A stretch of DNA of 64,000 nt from Selenomonas sp. AE3005 (GTDB lineage: Bacteria; Bacillota; Negativicutes; Selenomonadales; Selenomonadaceae): the NCBI RefSeq assembly GCF_000686945.1, contig NZ_JMME01000007.1:87409-151408 (forward strand). The letters run 5' to 3'. Positions 24,504-33,398 of this stretch are shown here, in pieces. Under the pieces are notes generated by a model that ran no database searches, was not told the DNA's origin, and worked only from the letters and a program-made list of their open reading frames with translations. Position 1 is the stretch's first letter. Each line of letters opens with the position of its first letter. The translations under genes were made by a program, and so were the position numbers.

Positions 24504-25256
24504 TTAGTGGTTGAAGATATTCTTCAAAGCCTGTTTGTTTACATCGCGGTTGAGCTGGGCGAGATACGTCGTCAGCTTGATGTTCTTCGGGCAGGCCTCT
24601 ACGCAGTTCTGGCTGTTGCCACAGCTGGTGATACCGCCTTTTTCCATCAGGGCATTCAGACGCTTCGGAGCGTCGAATTTTCCCAGCGGATGCAGGTTGA
24701 AGAGATATGCCTGAACCGTCGGGGACGGGCCGATGAAGTCGGACTGCGGGCCCACGTTCGGGCAAGCCTCGAGGCAGCAGCCGCAGGTCATGCAGTGCGA
24801 AATCTCGTAAGCCGTCTGTGCGGTGTACGGATTCTGAATCGGTGCATTCTTAACTTCCCAGCTGCCGTCAACTTCAATCCAGCCGTGGATACGTTTGAGG
24901 CTTTCAAACATAACGGAACGGTCGATGAGCAGATCGCGGATAACAGGGAACGTGCGCGCCGGCTGCAGGCGGATAGGCTGTTCCAGATTGTCAATCAGGG
25001 AGCAGCAAGCCTGACGGGCTTTGCCGTTGATAACCATCATGCAGGCACCGCAAACTTTTTCCAGGCAGTTGCATTCCCAAACAACAGGCGCAACTTTCTT
25101 GCCGTCAACGGTGACCGGGTTCTTCTGAATTTCCATCAGGGCGGCAACAACGTTGAGGCCCGGACGGTAATCTACATCGAATTCTTGCGTATAGGGTGCC
25201 GCATTGGGGCCATCCTGACGCTCGATTACGAATCTGACTTTTTTCTGTTCTGCCAT
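24504..25256 (-). CDS. sdhB: Succinate dehydrogenase/fumarate reductase iron-sulfur subunit
   Basis: Subunit B of 250 residues that carries electrons between the quinone site and the flavin. It has the [2Fe-2S] motif CNCLEKVCGACMMVING plus a later Cys, the [4Fe-4S] motif CMTCGCCLEACPN, and the [3Fe-4S]-type cysteines around SCGNSQNCVEACP. The C-terminal half is a bacterial ferredoxin-like domain. It comes last in sdhCAB. In an anaerobic Negativicute the complex most likely works as menaquinol:fumarate reductase in the succinate-propionate pathway. Confidence 0.94.
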   Translation of the reverse strand: MAEQKKVRFVIERQDGPNAAPYTQEFDVDYRPGLNVVAALMEIQKNPVTVDGKKVAPVVWECNCLEKVCGACMMVINGKARQACCSLIDNLEQPIRLQPARTFPVIRDLLIDRSVMFESLKRIHGWIEVDGSWEVKNAPIQNPYTAQTAYEISHCMTCGCCLEACPNVGPQSDFIGPSPTVQAYLFNLHPLGKFDAPKRLNALMEKGGITSCGNSQNCVEACPKNIKLTTYLAQLNRDVNKQALKNIFNH

Positions 25257-25273
25257 TGTTATTGTCCTCCCTC

Positions 25274-27181
25274 TTACTCTTTCTTAGCTACAGCGTAGTT
25301 ACGCAGACGCGGCTTAATGAGAGAGTGTTCAAATTCACGATAGGAAACTTCCGGTTCACTGTTGGCAGCGTCAAAAGATACCACCGTGGTACGCATGAAT
25401 TTCTCATCATCACGGCCAAAGAACAGCAAATCATCGTTGCCATCATCCGTCATAGCACGGCCGGTTTCAGCATCGAAATGATACTTGCCGTTTTTCTCAT
25501 CGAAAGCCTGTTTCTTAGCTGCATCCCAGGAATCGTAGTCGGATTTCAGGACAATCTTGGCATGAGCGCCGCGGCTTTCATCACGCTGCAGAGCGGACTT
25601 CGTGATAGCCATAGCGTAGATAATCATGTTGCGGAGCTGACGAACAAACATTGCCTCCTGATTTGCCCAGTTGCCATGGTCCGTAACACCGATATTATCC
25701 CAACGTTTCAGGAGGGCATGGAGTTCTTTCATGCACTGTTTGAGGCCATTGTTATCACGTTCAATGGAAACGTATTTGTACATGATGTCACCGAGTTCAT
25801 GGTGCATCTGATGTGCGTTTTCTGCACCGTTCATGTTGCGGATCTTGTCGAATTCAGCAACGCATTCCTGACGTGCTGCTTCCAGTTCTTCCGGCGTGAG
25901 AGCATCACCCAGTTCGCCGCTGCGTGCCAGACGCAGAGCCTCCGGACCGGAGATAGTGCCGGAGTAAGTTGCCGAGAGCAGGGAGTTTGCACCCAGACGG
26001 TTTGCACCATGGTACTGGTAGTCGCATTCGCCGGAGGCCATGAGGCCCTTGATGTTGGTGTGATGTTCTCTGTCTACCCAGATACCACCCATGGAGTAAT
26101 GGATGGACGGGAAGATTTCCATCGGCACCTTACGCGGATCCTGACCTACGAAATCATCGTACATTTCGAGGATACCGCCGAGTTTGCGTTCCAGGTAATC
26201 AGCCGGAATATGGGAGAGGTCGAGATATACACGGTTCGGGTTGGTCATGCCAAGGCCCATGTGTACAACTACCTTATAGATAGCACGGGAGGCAACGTCA
26301 CGCGGTACGAGGTTGCCGTATGCCGGATACATATCTTCGAGGAAGTACCAGCGTTCTTTTTCGCCCGTCTTGGGGTTCTTGCGATATACCCAAACACGGC
26401 CGCCTTCACCACGGCAGGCTTCGGACATCAGACGGTTCTTATCGGAACCCGGGATAGCCGTCGGGTGAATCTGCAGGAATTCGGGGTTGCCGATTTCTGC
26501 GCCCTGCTGGTAAACAGCGGATACAGCGGAACCATTGCAGATAGTGGACGCCGTGCAGCGGCCATATACCTGGCCAGGGCCGCCAGTAGCCAGAATTACT
26601 ACGTCAGCCGGGAAAGCCACGATTTCGTTGGAGTTCATGTTCTGGGCAACGATACCACGGCAAACGCCGTCTTTGTTCTTGATGATTTTGATGAATTCCC
26701 AGAACTCATATTTCTTAACGCCGCCTTTAACTTCCCAACGGCGAACCTGCTCGTCGAGAGCGTAGAGGAGCTGCTGGCCCGTCGTGGAACCGGCAAATAC
26801 GGTACGTTTGTTCTTCTGGCCGCCGAAGTTACGGAGGTCAAGCACGCCTTCCGGCGTACGGGTGAACGGCACGCCCATGCGGTCAAACATGTGCACGAGT
26901 TTCGGAGCTGCCTCAACCATGCCTTTAACAGCCAGCTGGTCAGCCAGGAAGTCACCGCCGTATACCGTGTCATCGAAATGTTCATAGATGGAGTCATGCT
27001 CGCCCTTGGTGTCCATGCAGGCATTCATGCCGCCCTGTGCACACAGGGAATGGGAGCGTTTAACCGGGCAATAAGAGAAGAGGTCAACCTTACCGCCGTC
27101 TTCACAGATTTTCAGCGTAGCCATGAGGCCCGAAAGGCCGCCGCCTACGACAATAATCTTCTTTTCAGGTTTATTAGCCAT
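25274..27181 (-). CDS. sdhA: Succinate dehydrogenase/fumarate reductase flavoprotein subunit
   Basis: Catalytic subunit of 635 residues with covalently bound FAD. The N-terminal dinucleotide motif GGGLSGLMA, the flavin-linking histidine in RSHSLCAQGGMNA and the late HGANRLGANSLLSATYSG motif are clear. The length and sequence style match the Bacillus/Wolinella type rather than the E. coli type. ATG follows AGGAGAATTTCA. It reduces fumarate to succinate or the reverse. A 642-codon frame on the opposite strand is a codon-bias shadow. Confidence 0.95.
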   Translation of the reverse strand: MANKPEKKIIVVGGGLSGLMATLKICEDGGKVDLFSYCPVKRSHSLCAQGGMNACMDTKGEHDSIYEHFDDTVYGGDFLADQLAVKGMVEAAPKLVHMFDRMGVPFTRTPEGVLDLRNFGGQKNKRTVFAGSTTGQQLLYALDEQVRRWEVKGGVKKYEFWEFIKIIKNKDGVCRGIVAQNMNSNEIVAFPADVVILATGGPGQVYGRCTASTICNGSAVSAVYQQGAEIGNPEFLQIHPTAIPGSDKNRLMSEACRGEGGRVWVYRKNPKTGEKERWYFLEDMYPAYGNLVPRDVASRAIYKVVVHMGLGMTNPNRVYLDLSHIPADYLERKLGGILEMYDDFVGQDPRKVPMEIFPSIHYSMGGIWVDREHHTNIKGLMASGECDYQYHGANRLGANSLLSATYSGTISGPEALRLARSGELGDALTPEELEAARQECVAEFDKIRNMNGAENAHQMHHELGDIMYKYVSIERDNNGLKQCMKELHALLKRWDNIGVTDHGNWANQEAMFVRQLRNMIIYAMAITKSALQRDESRGAHAKIVLKSDYDSWDAAKKQAFDEKNGKYHFDAETGRAMTDDGNDDLLFFGRDDEKFMRTTVVSFDAANSEPEVSYREFEHSLIKPRLRNYAVAKKE

Positions 27182-27216
27182 TGAAATTCTCCTTTACTTT
27201 GCCATACACAAGGCAA

Positions 27217-27843
27217 TTACATCACGAAGTAGCTGCCCATAAATGCCAGCGTTACAAGGCACAGTACTGCGCAGAGGCCCATGCTGAAAAGGTTTACCAC
27301 ATTCTGAATGCGCGGGCCTTTGGCAATGCCCCAAGTCATGCAGAAGGTAGTGATACCATTGCAGAAATGGAAGATTGCAGCAAACATACCGAGGATGTAG
27401 AGCAGAGCGTACACGGGGTTAGCCGTGAAGTAGTTCTGCAGGAGTTCGTAAGAAATCGGCGTACCGGTAATGCCTTTGGTGAAGATACGCAGATAGAAGA
27501 TGTGCCATACGAGGAACACAACGAGGAACCAGGCCGTCCAGCGCTGCAGAGCGAACTGCCAGTTGCGGACATAGCCATAGTTGCCAGGGTTGTTCTTAGC
27601 TTGCAGGGCAATGTAAACACCGTAAATTGCATGGAAAAGCAGAGGCACGGCAATAGCGCCAATTTCCAGGCCGAGGAAAATCGGCTGCGGAATAAGCTCC
27701 ATCATTGCCAAAGCTCCGTTAAGTGCAGGAGCGCCGCCGAGAGCCATGGAGTTGGTGAAGATGTGTTCAAAGAGAACCACACCCAGTGCCACGAGGCCCA
27801 CTAATGAATGCAGACGACGCACATAAAAAGTTGTGTGAAACAT
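27217..27843 (-). CDS. sdhC: Succinate dehydrogenase/fumarate reductase cytochrome b558 subunit
   Basis: Diheme membrane anchor of 208 residues with five helices, Bacillus sdhC/b558 type. Conserved histidines at RRLHSLVG, FEHIFTN, LFHAIYG and LVWHIFYL are the expected heme ligands. Two hemes let the enzyme couple fumarate reduction to low-potential menaquinol. It is first of the sdhCAB genes and follows fumB by 73 nt. The ribosome site AGGAGG is strong. Confidence 0.92.
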   Translation of the reverse strand: MFHTTFYVRRLHSLVGLVALGVVLFEHIFTNSMALGGAPALNGALAMMELIPQPIFLGLEIGAIAVPLLFHAIYGVYIALQAKNNPGNYGYVRNWQFALQRWTAWFLVVFLVWHIFYLRIFTKGITGTPISYELLQNYFTANPVYALLYILGMFAAIFHFCNGITTFCMTWGIAKGPRIQNVVNLFSMGLCAVLCLVTLAFMGSYFVM

Positions 27844-27916
27844 TCTATACCTCCTAAAATAATTCCTGGAATGGCGGACAAATTCCCGTGTCCGCCTTGT
27901 TCCACATAGTTTTTAA

Positions 27917-28483
27917 TCAGTAGCCTTTCAGCGTACGATACTTAGCCTGATTCGTTTCGTAAAGGTTGTTGCCCTCACAGTCGATAACCACGATAGCCGG
28001 GAAATCTTCTACTGTAAGACGAGCCACAGCCTCCGGGCCTAGCTCCGGATAAGCGAGCACTTCATACTTCTTAACGGATTTGGCGATAAGGGCAGCAGCA
28101 CCACCTACCGCAGCAAAGTAAGTTACACCGTTCTTCTTCATGGACTCAACCACTTCTTTGGAACGGGAACCTTTGCCAATCATACCCTTGATGCCCTGTT
28201 CGAGCATGGTCGGAGTATATGCGTCCATACGGCCGGAAGTCGTCGGGCCGCAGGAGCCAATGGGATCACCCGGTTTTGCCGGCGTCGGTCCCAGATAATA
28301 AACCATCTGATTCTGCCAGTCAACCGGCAGCTTTTCGCCACGGGCAAGGGCTTCCGTCATTGCCTTGTGGGCAGCGTCACGGGCAGCGATGATTTCGCCC
28401 GAGATAAGTACCGCATCGCCTGCTTTGAGCTTGCGGCTCATTTCCTCCGTAAACGGAGTCTGAATCCGAATCTGTTCAGCCAT
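27917..28483 (-). CDS. Fumarate hydratase class I, beta subunit
   Basis: C-terminal-type subunit of 188 residues of the two-subunit iron-sulfur fumarase, which interconverts malate and fumarate. The motif SCGPTTSGRMDAYTP and GKGSRS are diagnostic. The relative L-tartrate dehydratase beta subunit is the alternative, but the neighbouring sdhCAB genes favour fumarase. It lies 22 nt after the alpha subunit. Together with fumarate reductase it completes malate to succinate. Confidence 0.92.
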   Translation of the reverse strand: MAEQIRIQTPFTEEMSRKLKAGDAVLISGEIIAARDAAHKAMTEALARGEKLPVDWQNQMVYYLGPTPAKPGDPIGSCGPTTSGRMDAYTPTMLEQGIKGMIGKGSRSKEVVESMKKNGVTYFAAVGGAAALIAKSVKKYEVLAYPELGPEAVARLTVEDFPAIVVIDCEGNNLYETNQAKYRTLKGY

Positions 28484-28505
28484 TTATATTTCCTCCCATC
28501 TCAAA

Positions 28506-29348
28506 TCAAAGTACACGCTGTTTATGGCGCATAGCATGGCAGCAAATAGTAACTGCTACCGGCAGGCCAGCGATATGAGTGGGGCCCCACTCTACATTTA
28601 CAGCGAGGGCAGAAGTGTTGCCGCCCAGCTGGGGACCAATACCCGTTTGATTGATGAGTTCGAGGAGTTCGCCTTCCAGTTTGGCGTATTCCGGCATCGG
28701 ATTGCGTTCATCAACGGAACGCGTCAGTGCCAGCTTGGAAAGGAGGGCTGCTCTGTCCATGGTACCGCCGATACCAACGCCTACTACCATCGGCGGGCAG
28801 GGGTTCATGCTGGCATGGAGGATAATGTCCATAACAGCTTTCTTCACGCCTTCCACACCATCAGCAGGCACCAGCATCTTCACGCCAGACTTGTTCTCAG
28901 AACCAAAGCCCTTCGGAGCTACGGTGATTTTGAGCTTATCACCGGCTACGATTTTCGTGTAGATAACACCCGGCGTATTGTCCTTGGTGTTCACACGATT
29001 GAAGAGCGGTTCACCTACCACGGATTTACGCAGATAGCCTTCGGTGTAGCCCTTGGAAATACCGGCATTTACGGCATCCTCCAGGAGACCGCCAGTGATA
29101 TGCAGGTCCTGACCTACTTCGAGGAATACGATGGTCATGCCCGTATCCTGACAATAAGGACGATCCTCGGCCTTGGCGATTTCCGCATTGCGGATAATCT
29201 GGTCAAGAACATTCTGTCCTACCGGAGAGGTTTCCGTCTCTCTGGCCTTCTTCATGGCGTTGTAAACGTCATCCGGAAGGTAATAAGCCGCTTCTTTGCA
29301 CATCTGTGCCACGGTTTCCGTGATTTGTTTTGCGTCAATTTCTCGCAA
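28506..29348 (-). CDS. Fumarate hydratase class I, alpha subunit
   Basis: Alpha subunit of about 280 residues that holds the [4Fe-4S] cluster. Motifs include CQDTGMTIVFLEVG, PKGFGSENKSG, and GVGIGGTMDRAALLSK, with cysteines in the usual places. The frame is open to ATG at 29363, but the ribosome site GGGAGGG lies inside that extension. The TTG at 29348 gives MREIDAKQITETV, the usual family N-terminus. It is first in the fumAB-sdhCAB unit. Confidence 0.92.
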   Translation of the reverse strand: MREIDAKQITETVAQMCKEAAYYLPDDVYNAMKKARETETSPVGQNVLDQIIRNAEIAKAEDRPYCQDTGMTIVFLEVGQDLHITGGLLEDAVNAGISKGYTEGYLRKSVVGEPLFNRVNTKDNTPGVIYTKIVAGDKLKITVAPKGFGSENKSGVKMLVPADGVEGVKKAVMDIILHASMNPCPPMVVGVGIGGTMDRAALLSKLALTRSVDERNPMPEYAKLEGELLELINQTGIGPQLGGNTSALAVNVEWGPTHIAGLPVAVTICCHAMRHKQRVL

Positions 29349-29393
29349 AGTAATCCCTCCCATAAATACACTTTATCACACATCAGTAGGCAC

Positions 29394-29422
29394 ATAATAA
29401 CACATTTTCTATTAGTTTTCAA
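29394..29422 (-). promoter_or_regulatory. Promoter of the fumarase-sdh operon
   Basis: Minus strand TTGAAA (29417-29422), a 17-nt spacer and TATTAT (29394-29399). The start is expected near 29387, about 40 nt before the fumarase start codon. Confidence 0.75.
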
Positions 29423-29454
29423 GCATTCTGAAAATGCCCGCTAACCGCATCAAT

Positions 29455-29471
29455 AGTGAATCGGATTCACT
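29455..29471. promoter_or_regulatory. Perfect 17-bp palindrome upstream of the fumarase promoter
   Basis: AGTGAATC-G-GATTCACT is a perfect dyad with a one-base centre. It lies at about -76 from the predicted fumarase operon start. GTGA...TCAC ends resemble Crp-type half-sites but with 7 instead of 6 central bases. The cognate regulator is unknown. Confidence 0.5.
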
Positions 29472-29536
29472 TTTATGTATCATAATTACCTCTAACAGTG
29501 ACTATTATCACATCAATATTTATATTAGATATTCGC

Positions 29537-29568
29537 AAAAAAAATCCTGCTAAAAGCAGGACTTTTTT
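29537..29568. terminator. Terminator of the murI-yfcE operon
   Basis: A 6-bp TCCTGC/GCAGGA stem (29545-29550 with 29556-29561) is flanked by A8 and T6, so it can act both ways. On the minus strand it is the first terminator after yfcE, beyond the inserted MITE copy B. Confidence 0.75.
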
Positions 29569-29622
29569 ATGAAAAAATATTTGTTTTTTCTATTTGATAA
29601 CGATTATTGGATAAATTTGTTT

Positions 29623-29752
29623 TATAACGAGGCAAGAATACCAAAACAGGCGGCGAGCATATCTCCCGCCTCGTTGCGAAGCGAAGCTAGTCCTTTAGGG
29701 AAACGCCAAGAGGAAGTTTTGCCTATGGCAAAACTGGAACAACGGCGTTATA
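29623..29752 (+). repeat. MITE-like intergenic repeat, copy B (130 bp)
   Basis: It has the same TATAACG...CGTTATA ends and core as 11309-11447, in the opposite orientation. It has a private 24-nt insert (GCGAAGCGAAGCTAG region, about 29676-29699). It sits between the yfcE coding region and its terminator. The last base pairs of the element supply the yfcE stop codon. Confidence 0.85.
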
Positions 29753-30239
29753 ATCTATACAAATTTACCACAGGCTTTTTCTCCGGCACTAAATCCAGCA
29801 CCATAAATGAACCGGCACGCTCGTCACGCGGACGGGAAACGCTGCCGGGATTAAGCACGGTTATGCCGGCTATTTCCGTGTACTCTGCCACATGGGTATG
29901 ACCGTAAACGGCGATATCCGCGCCCACGTCCTGGGCCGCCTGAGCCAGTTTCTGCCGGCCAAAGTTCACCCCAAAAATATGGCCGTGCGTCAGCAATATG
30001 GTATGTCCGGCCACGTCCAGAGTTTCATAATCCGGCAGGCTCGTCCCCGGCCAGTCATTATTGCCGGCGACCTTGATTACCTCCACATTCTCCGGTGTAA
30101 CCATATCTAAATATTCGCCATCAAGAGCTACATCACCTGCAAACAGCCATAACTTAATCCCCCGTGCCTCCGGCCGGGACAACATTAAATCCAGAGCGCC
30201 GGTGCCGCCGTGACTGTCACTAACAAGGCCTATTTTCAT
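29748..30239 (-). CDS. YfcE/MJ0936-family metallophosphodiesterase
   Basis: Calcineurin-like phosphoesterase of 163 residues. The metal-binding motifs are SDSHG, AGDVA, GNND, THGH and GHTH. Family enzymes hydrolyse phosphodiesters, and the physiological substrate is unsettled. The ATG overlaps the rdgB stop (TAATG). The TAA stop falls inside the terminal repeat of a MITE-like element, so the last few residues may differ from the ancestral C-terminus. It is the last gene of the murI operon. Confidence 0.9.
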   Translation of the reverse strand: MKIGLVSDSHGGTGALDLMLSRPEARGIKLWLFAGDVALDGEYLDMVTPENVEVIKVAGNNDWPGTSLPDYETLDVAGHTILLTHGHIFGVNFGRQKLAQAAQDVGADIAVYGHTHVAEYTEIAGITVLNPGSVSRPRDERAGSFMVLDLVPEKKPVVNLYRL

Positions 30240-30835
30240 TACAGGACATCCTCCAGCTGCTGCACCAGTTTCCGCAGAGCCCGGCCCCGATGACTGATAC
30301 GGTTCTTCTCTTCCAAAGTTAATTCTGCCATCGTACGCCCGGCATACTCATTAGTATAGAAATACGGGTCATAACCAAAACCGCCATTGCCGTGCGGAAT
30401 TTTTTTGACCACACCGTCGCAGCGTCCTTCTGCCGACACCTTATGACCGTCCGTATCAACAAAGCAGAGTGCACAACGGTAGTTAGCCCGTGACTCCTCC
30501 ACATCGGCAATGCAGATTTCCTCCAGCATTTTCTGGTTATTTGACCAGTCATCGGCGTTATACCCGGCAAAGCGGGCAGAATAAACACCCGGACGGCCGC
30601 CTAAAGCCGCAACTTCCAGCCCGGAATCATCTGCCAGGCAGGCACAGCCAGTTTTTTCCATGTAGAACTTCGCCTTGATAGCGGCGTTTTCTGCAAAGGT
30701 TTCCCCATCTTCTATAGCATTGGGCAGCTGTCCAAAATCCCCCAGGGACAGCACCTCTACCGGCAAATGAGCAAAGGCATCTTTTATTTCCCGCACTTTG
30801 CCCGGATTTTTAGTTGCGATTACGATTTTTTTCAT
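30239..30835 (-). CDS. rdgB: XTP/dITP diphosphatase (RdgB/HAM1 family)
   Basis: House-cleaning pyrophosphatase of 198 residues that removes non-canonical purine nucleotides (XTP, dITP). N-terminal ATKNPGKVREIK, DDSGLEVAALGGRPGVYSARF and GFGYDPYF are the substrate and metal site motifs. It follows rph by 22 nt, the usual rph-rdgB pairing, and is coupled to yfcE downstream. Confidence 0.95.
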   Translation of the reverse strand: MKKIVIATKNPGKVREIKDAFAHLPVEVLSLGDFGQLPNAIEDGETFAENAAIKAKFYMEKTGCACLADDSGLEVAALGGRPGVYSARFAGYNADDWSNNQKMLEEICIADVEESRANYRCALCFVDTDGHKVSAEGRCDGVVKKIPHGNGGFGYDPYFYTNEYAGRTMAELTLEEKNRISHRGRALRKLVQQLEDVL

Positions 30836-30857
30836 TAAACTTACGTGCTCCTCTATG

Positions 30858-31604
30858 TTATCCTTCGCGGCCTACCAGCCACACCAGCTGACTGCCCAAA
30901 ACATCTTTCTGATAGGAAATCAGTTCCCGGCAGCCTTTCTCCCCCAAAGCCAGCAGCTGCGACAATTCCTGATGGTCAAAAGGACGGCCTTCACCGGTTC
31001 CCTGTACCTCCACAAACTTGCCAAAACCTGTCATCACCACATTCATATCCACCATCGCCGTGGAATCTTCCTCATAGCAAAGGTCAAGAATGGGTTCATT
31101 TTCCTTATTTATACCTACGCTGATAGCAGCCAAAAAATCTTTTACCGGGAAAACATTCCCTTTTTCATAAAAAGTGGCACAAGCCTCTACCAAGGCCACA
31201 AAAGCCCCGGTTATCGCTGCTGTTCTGGTGCCGCCATCGGCCTGAATCACGTCGCAGTCCAGCATGATGGTACGTTCCCCCAAAGCCTTGGTGTCCACCA
31301 CTGAACGCAGACTTCTGCCAATGAGACGTTCGATTTCCTGTGTCCGGCCGGACTGTTTCCCCCGGACAGCCTCGCGCTGGGTACGAACTCCCGTAGCACT
31401 GGGCAGCAGGGAATACTCCGCTGTAATCCAGCCCTCGCCTGTACCTTTCAAAAAGAACGGCACACGTTCTTCGACGGTAGCGGCACAGATTACCTTGGTA
31501 TTACCCATCTCAATGAGCACAGAGCCGGCCGGATATTTTTGAAACCGGCGGTGGATTTTATAGGGGCGCAATTCGTCTGCCGCGCGGTGCCGATAACGCT
31601 CCAT
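30858..31604 (-). CDS. rph: Ribonuclease PH
   Basis: Phosphorolytic 3' exoribonuclease of 248 residues that trims tRNA 3' ends. Typical segments are [39 protein letters not shown] and the [19 protein letters not shown] catalytic region. All tRNA genes of this window encode CCA, so its trimming role is in removing extra 3' bases. The ATG follows AAGGAG. Confidence 0.96.
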   Translation of the reverse strand: MERYRHRAADELRPYKIHRRFQKYPAGSVLIEMGNTKVICAATVEERVPFFLKGTGEGWITAEYSLLPSATGVRTQREAVRGKQSGRTQEIERLIGRSLRSVVDTKALGERTIMLDCDVIQADGGTRTAAITGAFVALVEACATFYEKGNVFPVKDFLAAISVGINKENEPILDLCYEEDSTAMVDMNVVMTGFGKFVEVQGTGEGRPFDHQELSQLLALGEKGCRELISYQKDVLGSQLVWLVGREG

Positions 31605-31655
31605 ACAATCACTCCTTAAATAAGCCTCCCCTTAGGGGAGGCTTTACATAGCCAA

Positions 31656-32315
31656 TTATTTACTTTCCTGATACTGCTTGTAGTTCTTGATAATGCAGAT
31701 AGGCGTCTTTTGCGAGGCATTGCCAAAAGGATTATCAATCAGGAGGTTGCGGGCGATTTCCCCGTCCACACCATCAGTAATGCCTACCACGCGGCTGCGT
31801 TTCAGGTCATTAACGTCAGCAATCATAGCGCCAAAGCAGCCCAGACGTTCCTTAATGCGTTTAACAACTTCGTACGGTTCGCCCGGTCCGTAAACAATGC
31901 ACTTGTCAAACGGCGGCATAGTGCCCGTTACGTCATCAATCATGGCCGTTTCCTTGCCGCCCCAGACGTAGAACATACCGGACTTGCCAAAGAGTTTGGC
32001 CACAAAACCGGCAAAGAGGGCAAAAGCTACACGCCATTTGCCTTCCACATCCATCAGGGACTGCATGCCATGCGGCGAGGCCAGGGAGCCATAGTCCGGG
32101 ATAAAGCGGCAGCAGAACTGCGCCAGACCGGAAATCTTCAGGTCCTCAGGACGTACAAAACGTCCCTGCGTAATGGCCACTACGCTTTCTGCGCAGCAAA
32201 GCAAGTCATTTTCGCCAATTATATCTTTCGTGTAATGCTCAATAGCATCAACAATATCGTCTTTTTCCGTCAAGATGCGCGTCGGCACCGGAATAAGTTT
32301 CATTTCGTCCTGCAT
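31656..32315 (-). CDS. CofE-like (F420-0:gamma-glutamyl ligase family) protein
   Basis: Protein of 219 residues that resembles the CofE family ([45 protein letters not shown]). CofE adds glutamate to coenzyme F420, but Negativicutes are not known to make F420 and no other cof gene is seen here. Firmicute homologues are often annotated by similarity only. A ligase acting on another substrate is likely (inference). ATG follows GGAGG. It lies 14 nt after an unknown membrane-anchored protein in the murI operon. Confidence 0.72.
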   Translation of the reverse strand: MQDEMKLIPVPTRILTEKDDIVDAIEHYTKDIIGENDLLCCAESVVAITQGRFVRPEDLKISGLAQFCCRFIPDYGSLASPHGMQSLMDVEGKWRVAFALFAGFVAKLFGKSGMFYVWGGKETAMIDDVTGTMPPFDKCIVYGPGEPYEVVKRIKERLGCFGAMIADVNDLKRSRVVGITDGVDGEIARNLLIDNPFGNASQKTPICIIKNYKQYQESK

Positions 32316-32329
32316 TTTTCAGTGCCTCC

Positions 32330-32881
32330 TCAATCTTTTACCAGCTGTACACCGGCCAGTTTGGCAATTTCCTCAGCCGTAATGGTGATACGGATTTTCT
32401 TATAATGCTGGGGCATACGGCCCGTTTCCTGCCAGATTAAATCCAGCGGCAGGTCCACCATATGAGACAGCGCCTCATCAAGGCTCATACCCTTGCGCGG
32501 CGTGAGTTTAACCTTGGCATAGATATTGAGGGAATCTTCCCCACCTTTGTAGCCCTTGCACTGAATGATAACGGCCTCGAAGTAATCGTCCTCACGTACT
32601 TCGCCCTCACGCTCAGCCTTGGCGCGCACTTCAATGCCATCGTACTGCTCATACGGCAGCTGGCTGCGGCAGATAGCGTCCATAATCGTGGCACACTGTT
32701 TGCCTTCATTATAAAAGCGCAGTTTCTTGGACAGCACCAGACTGTTATCGTCCTTGCTTTCAAGTTCTACGGGGATATCTTTATCAATGTGAATATCCTC
32801 CAGACCAACATGAGCAAAATAAGCGTTAACTATCAGGATAAGTACCAGAATAGCTAACAGCGCGAGCGTTAAAAATTCCAC
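32330..32881 (-). CDS. Hypothetical membrane-anchored protein
   Basis: Protein of 183 residues with one N-terminal membrane helix (about 4-24) and a soluble domain of mixed alpha/beta composition. I recognise no family. The start is GTG after GGAGGAATTATA. Tight packing between the thioesterase and the CofE-like gene suggests co-expression and perhaps a shared job with the latter. Codon use is like that of its neighbours. Confidence 0.65.
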   Translation of the reverse strand: MEFLTLALLAILVLILIVNAYFAHVGLEDIHIDKDIPVELESKDDNSLVLSKKLRFYNEGKQCATIMDAICRSQLPYEQYDGIEVRAKAEREGEVREDDYFEAVIIQCKGYKGGEDSLNIYAKVKLTPRKGMSLDEALSHMVDLPLDLIWQETGRMPQHYKKIRITITAEEIAKLAGVQLVKD

Positions 32882-32896
32882 TATAATTCCTCCCTA

Positions 32897-33340
32897 TTAT
32901 CCCTGCACTTCTGCCGCTGCCAAAGCCTTTTCCTTTTCCATAGCAGCCTGCAGACGTGTGTAATACTTCTCCGGCAGGCGGGCGATACGGCCCGTTTCCT
33001 TGCTGGTGTACACATTTTGCGATTTTCCCGTCACCAGCACCTGGCCATCCTCCTGACGGTAAATGCGGTATTTAAAACACATTTTCGCCTTAGTCAGGGC
33101 CGTAGCCGTGGTTTCAATGACGAGATTGTCATCGAATTTTCCCGGTGACACATATTTCGCACTGATATCCGTTATGGGAAACACATAGCCGTCATCCATC
33201 ATTTCCGTCAGCGTAATGCCGATGGAGCGCAGGTATTCCACCCGGCCGATTTCAAACCAGCGGATGTAGTTGGCATGATGAATCACTGCCATGGCATCGG
33301 TATCATAGAAATTTACATGATGATAAGCATTTACCGGCAT
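32897..33340 (-). CDS. Acyl-CoA thioesterase, YbgC/4-hydroxybenzoyl-CoA type
   Basis: Hotdog-fold thioesterase of 147 residues. The catalytic motif is YDTDAMAVIHHANYIRWFE, with the nucleophile-side Asp and conserved His/Asn. Family members cleave short acyl-CoAs or acyl-ACP. It lies between murI and a hypothetical gene in the same operon. ATG follows AAGGGGG. The substrate is not predictable. Confidence 0.88.
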   Translation of the reverse strand: MPVNAYHHVNFYDTDAMAVIHHANYIRWFEIGRVEYLRSIGITLTEMMDDGYVFPITDISAKYVSPGKFDDNLVIETTATALTKAKMCFKYRIYRQEDGQVLVTGKSQNVYTSKETGRIARLPEKYYTRLQAAMEKEKALAAAEVQG

Positions 33341-33398
33341 AGCAAGTCCCCCTTAACATACATTGTATAGACTAGAACAAATAAACTGCAAAGTCAAG

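Noticed and set aside
25256..27184. A 642-codon open frame on the plus strand opposite sdhA
   Set aside because: It is a codon-bias shadow of the flavoprotein gene. It has no ribosome site, no recognisable domain and an unlikely composition.
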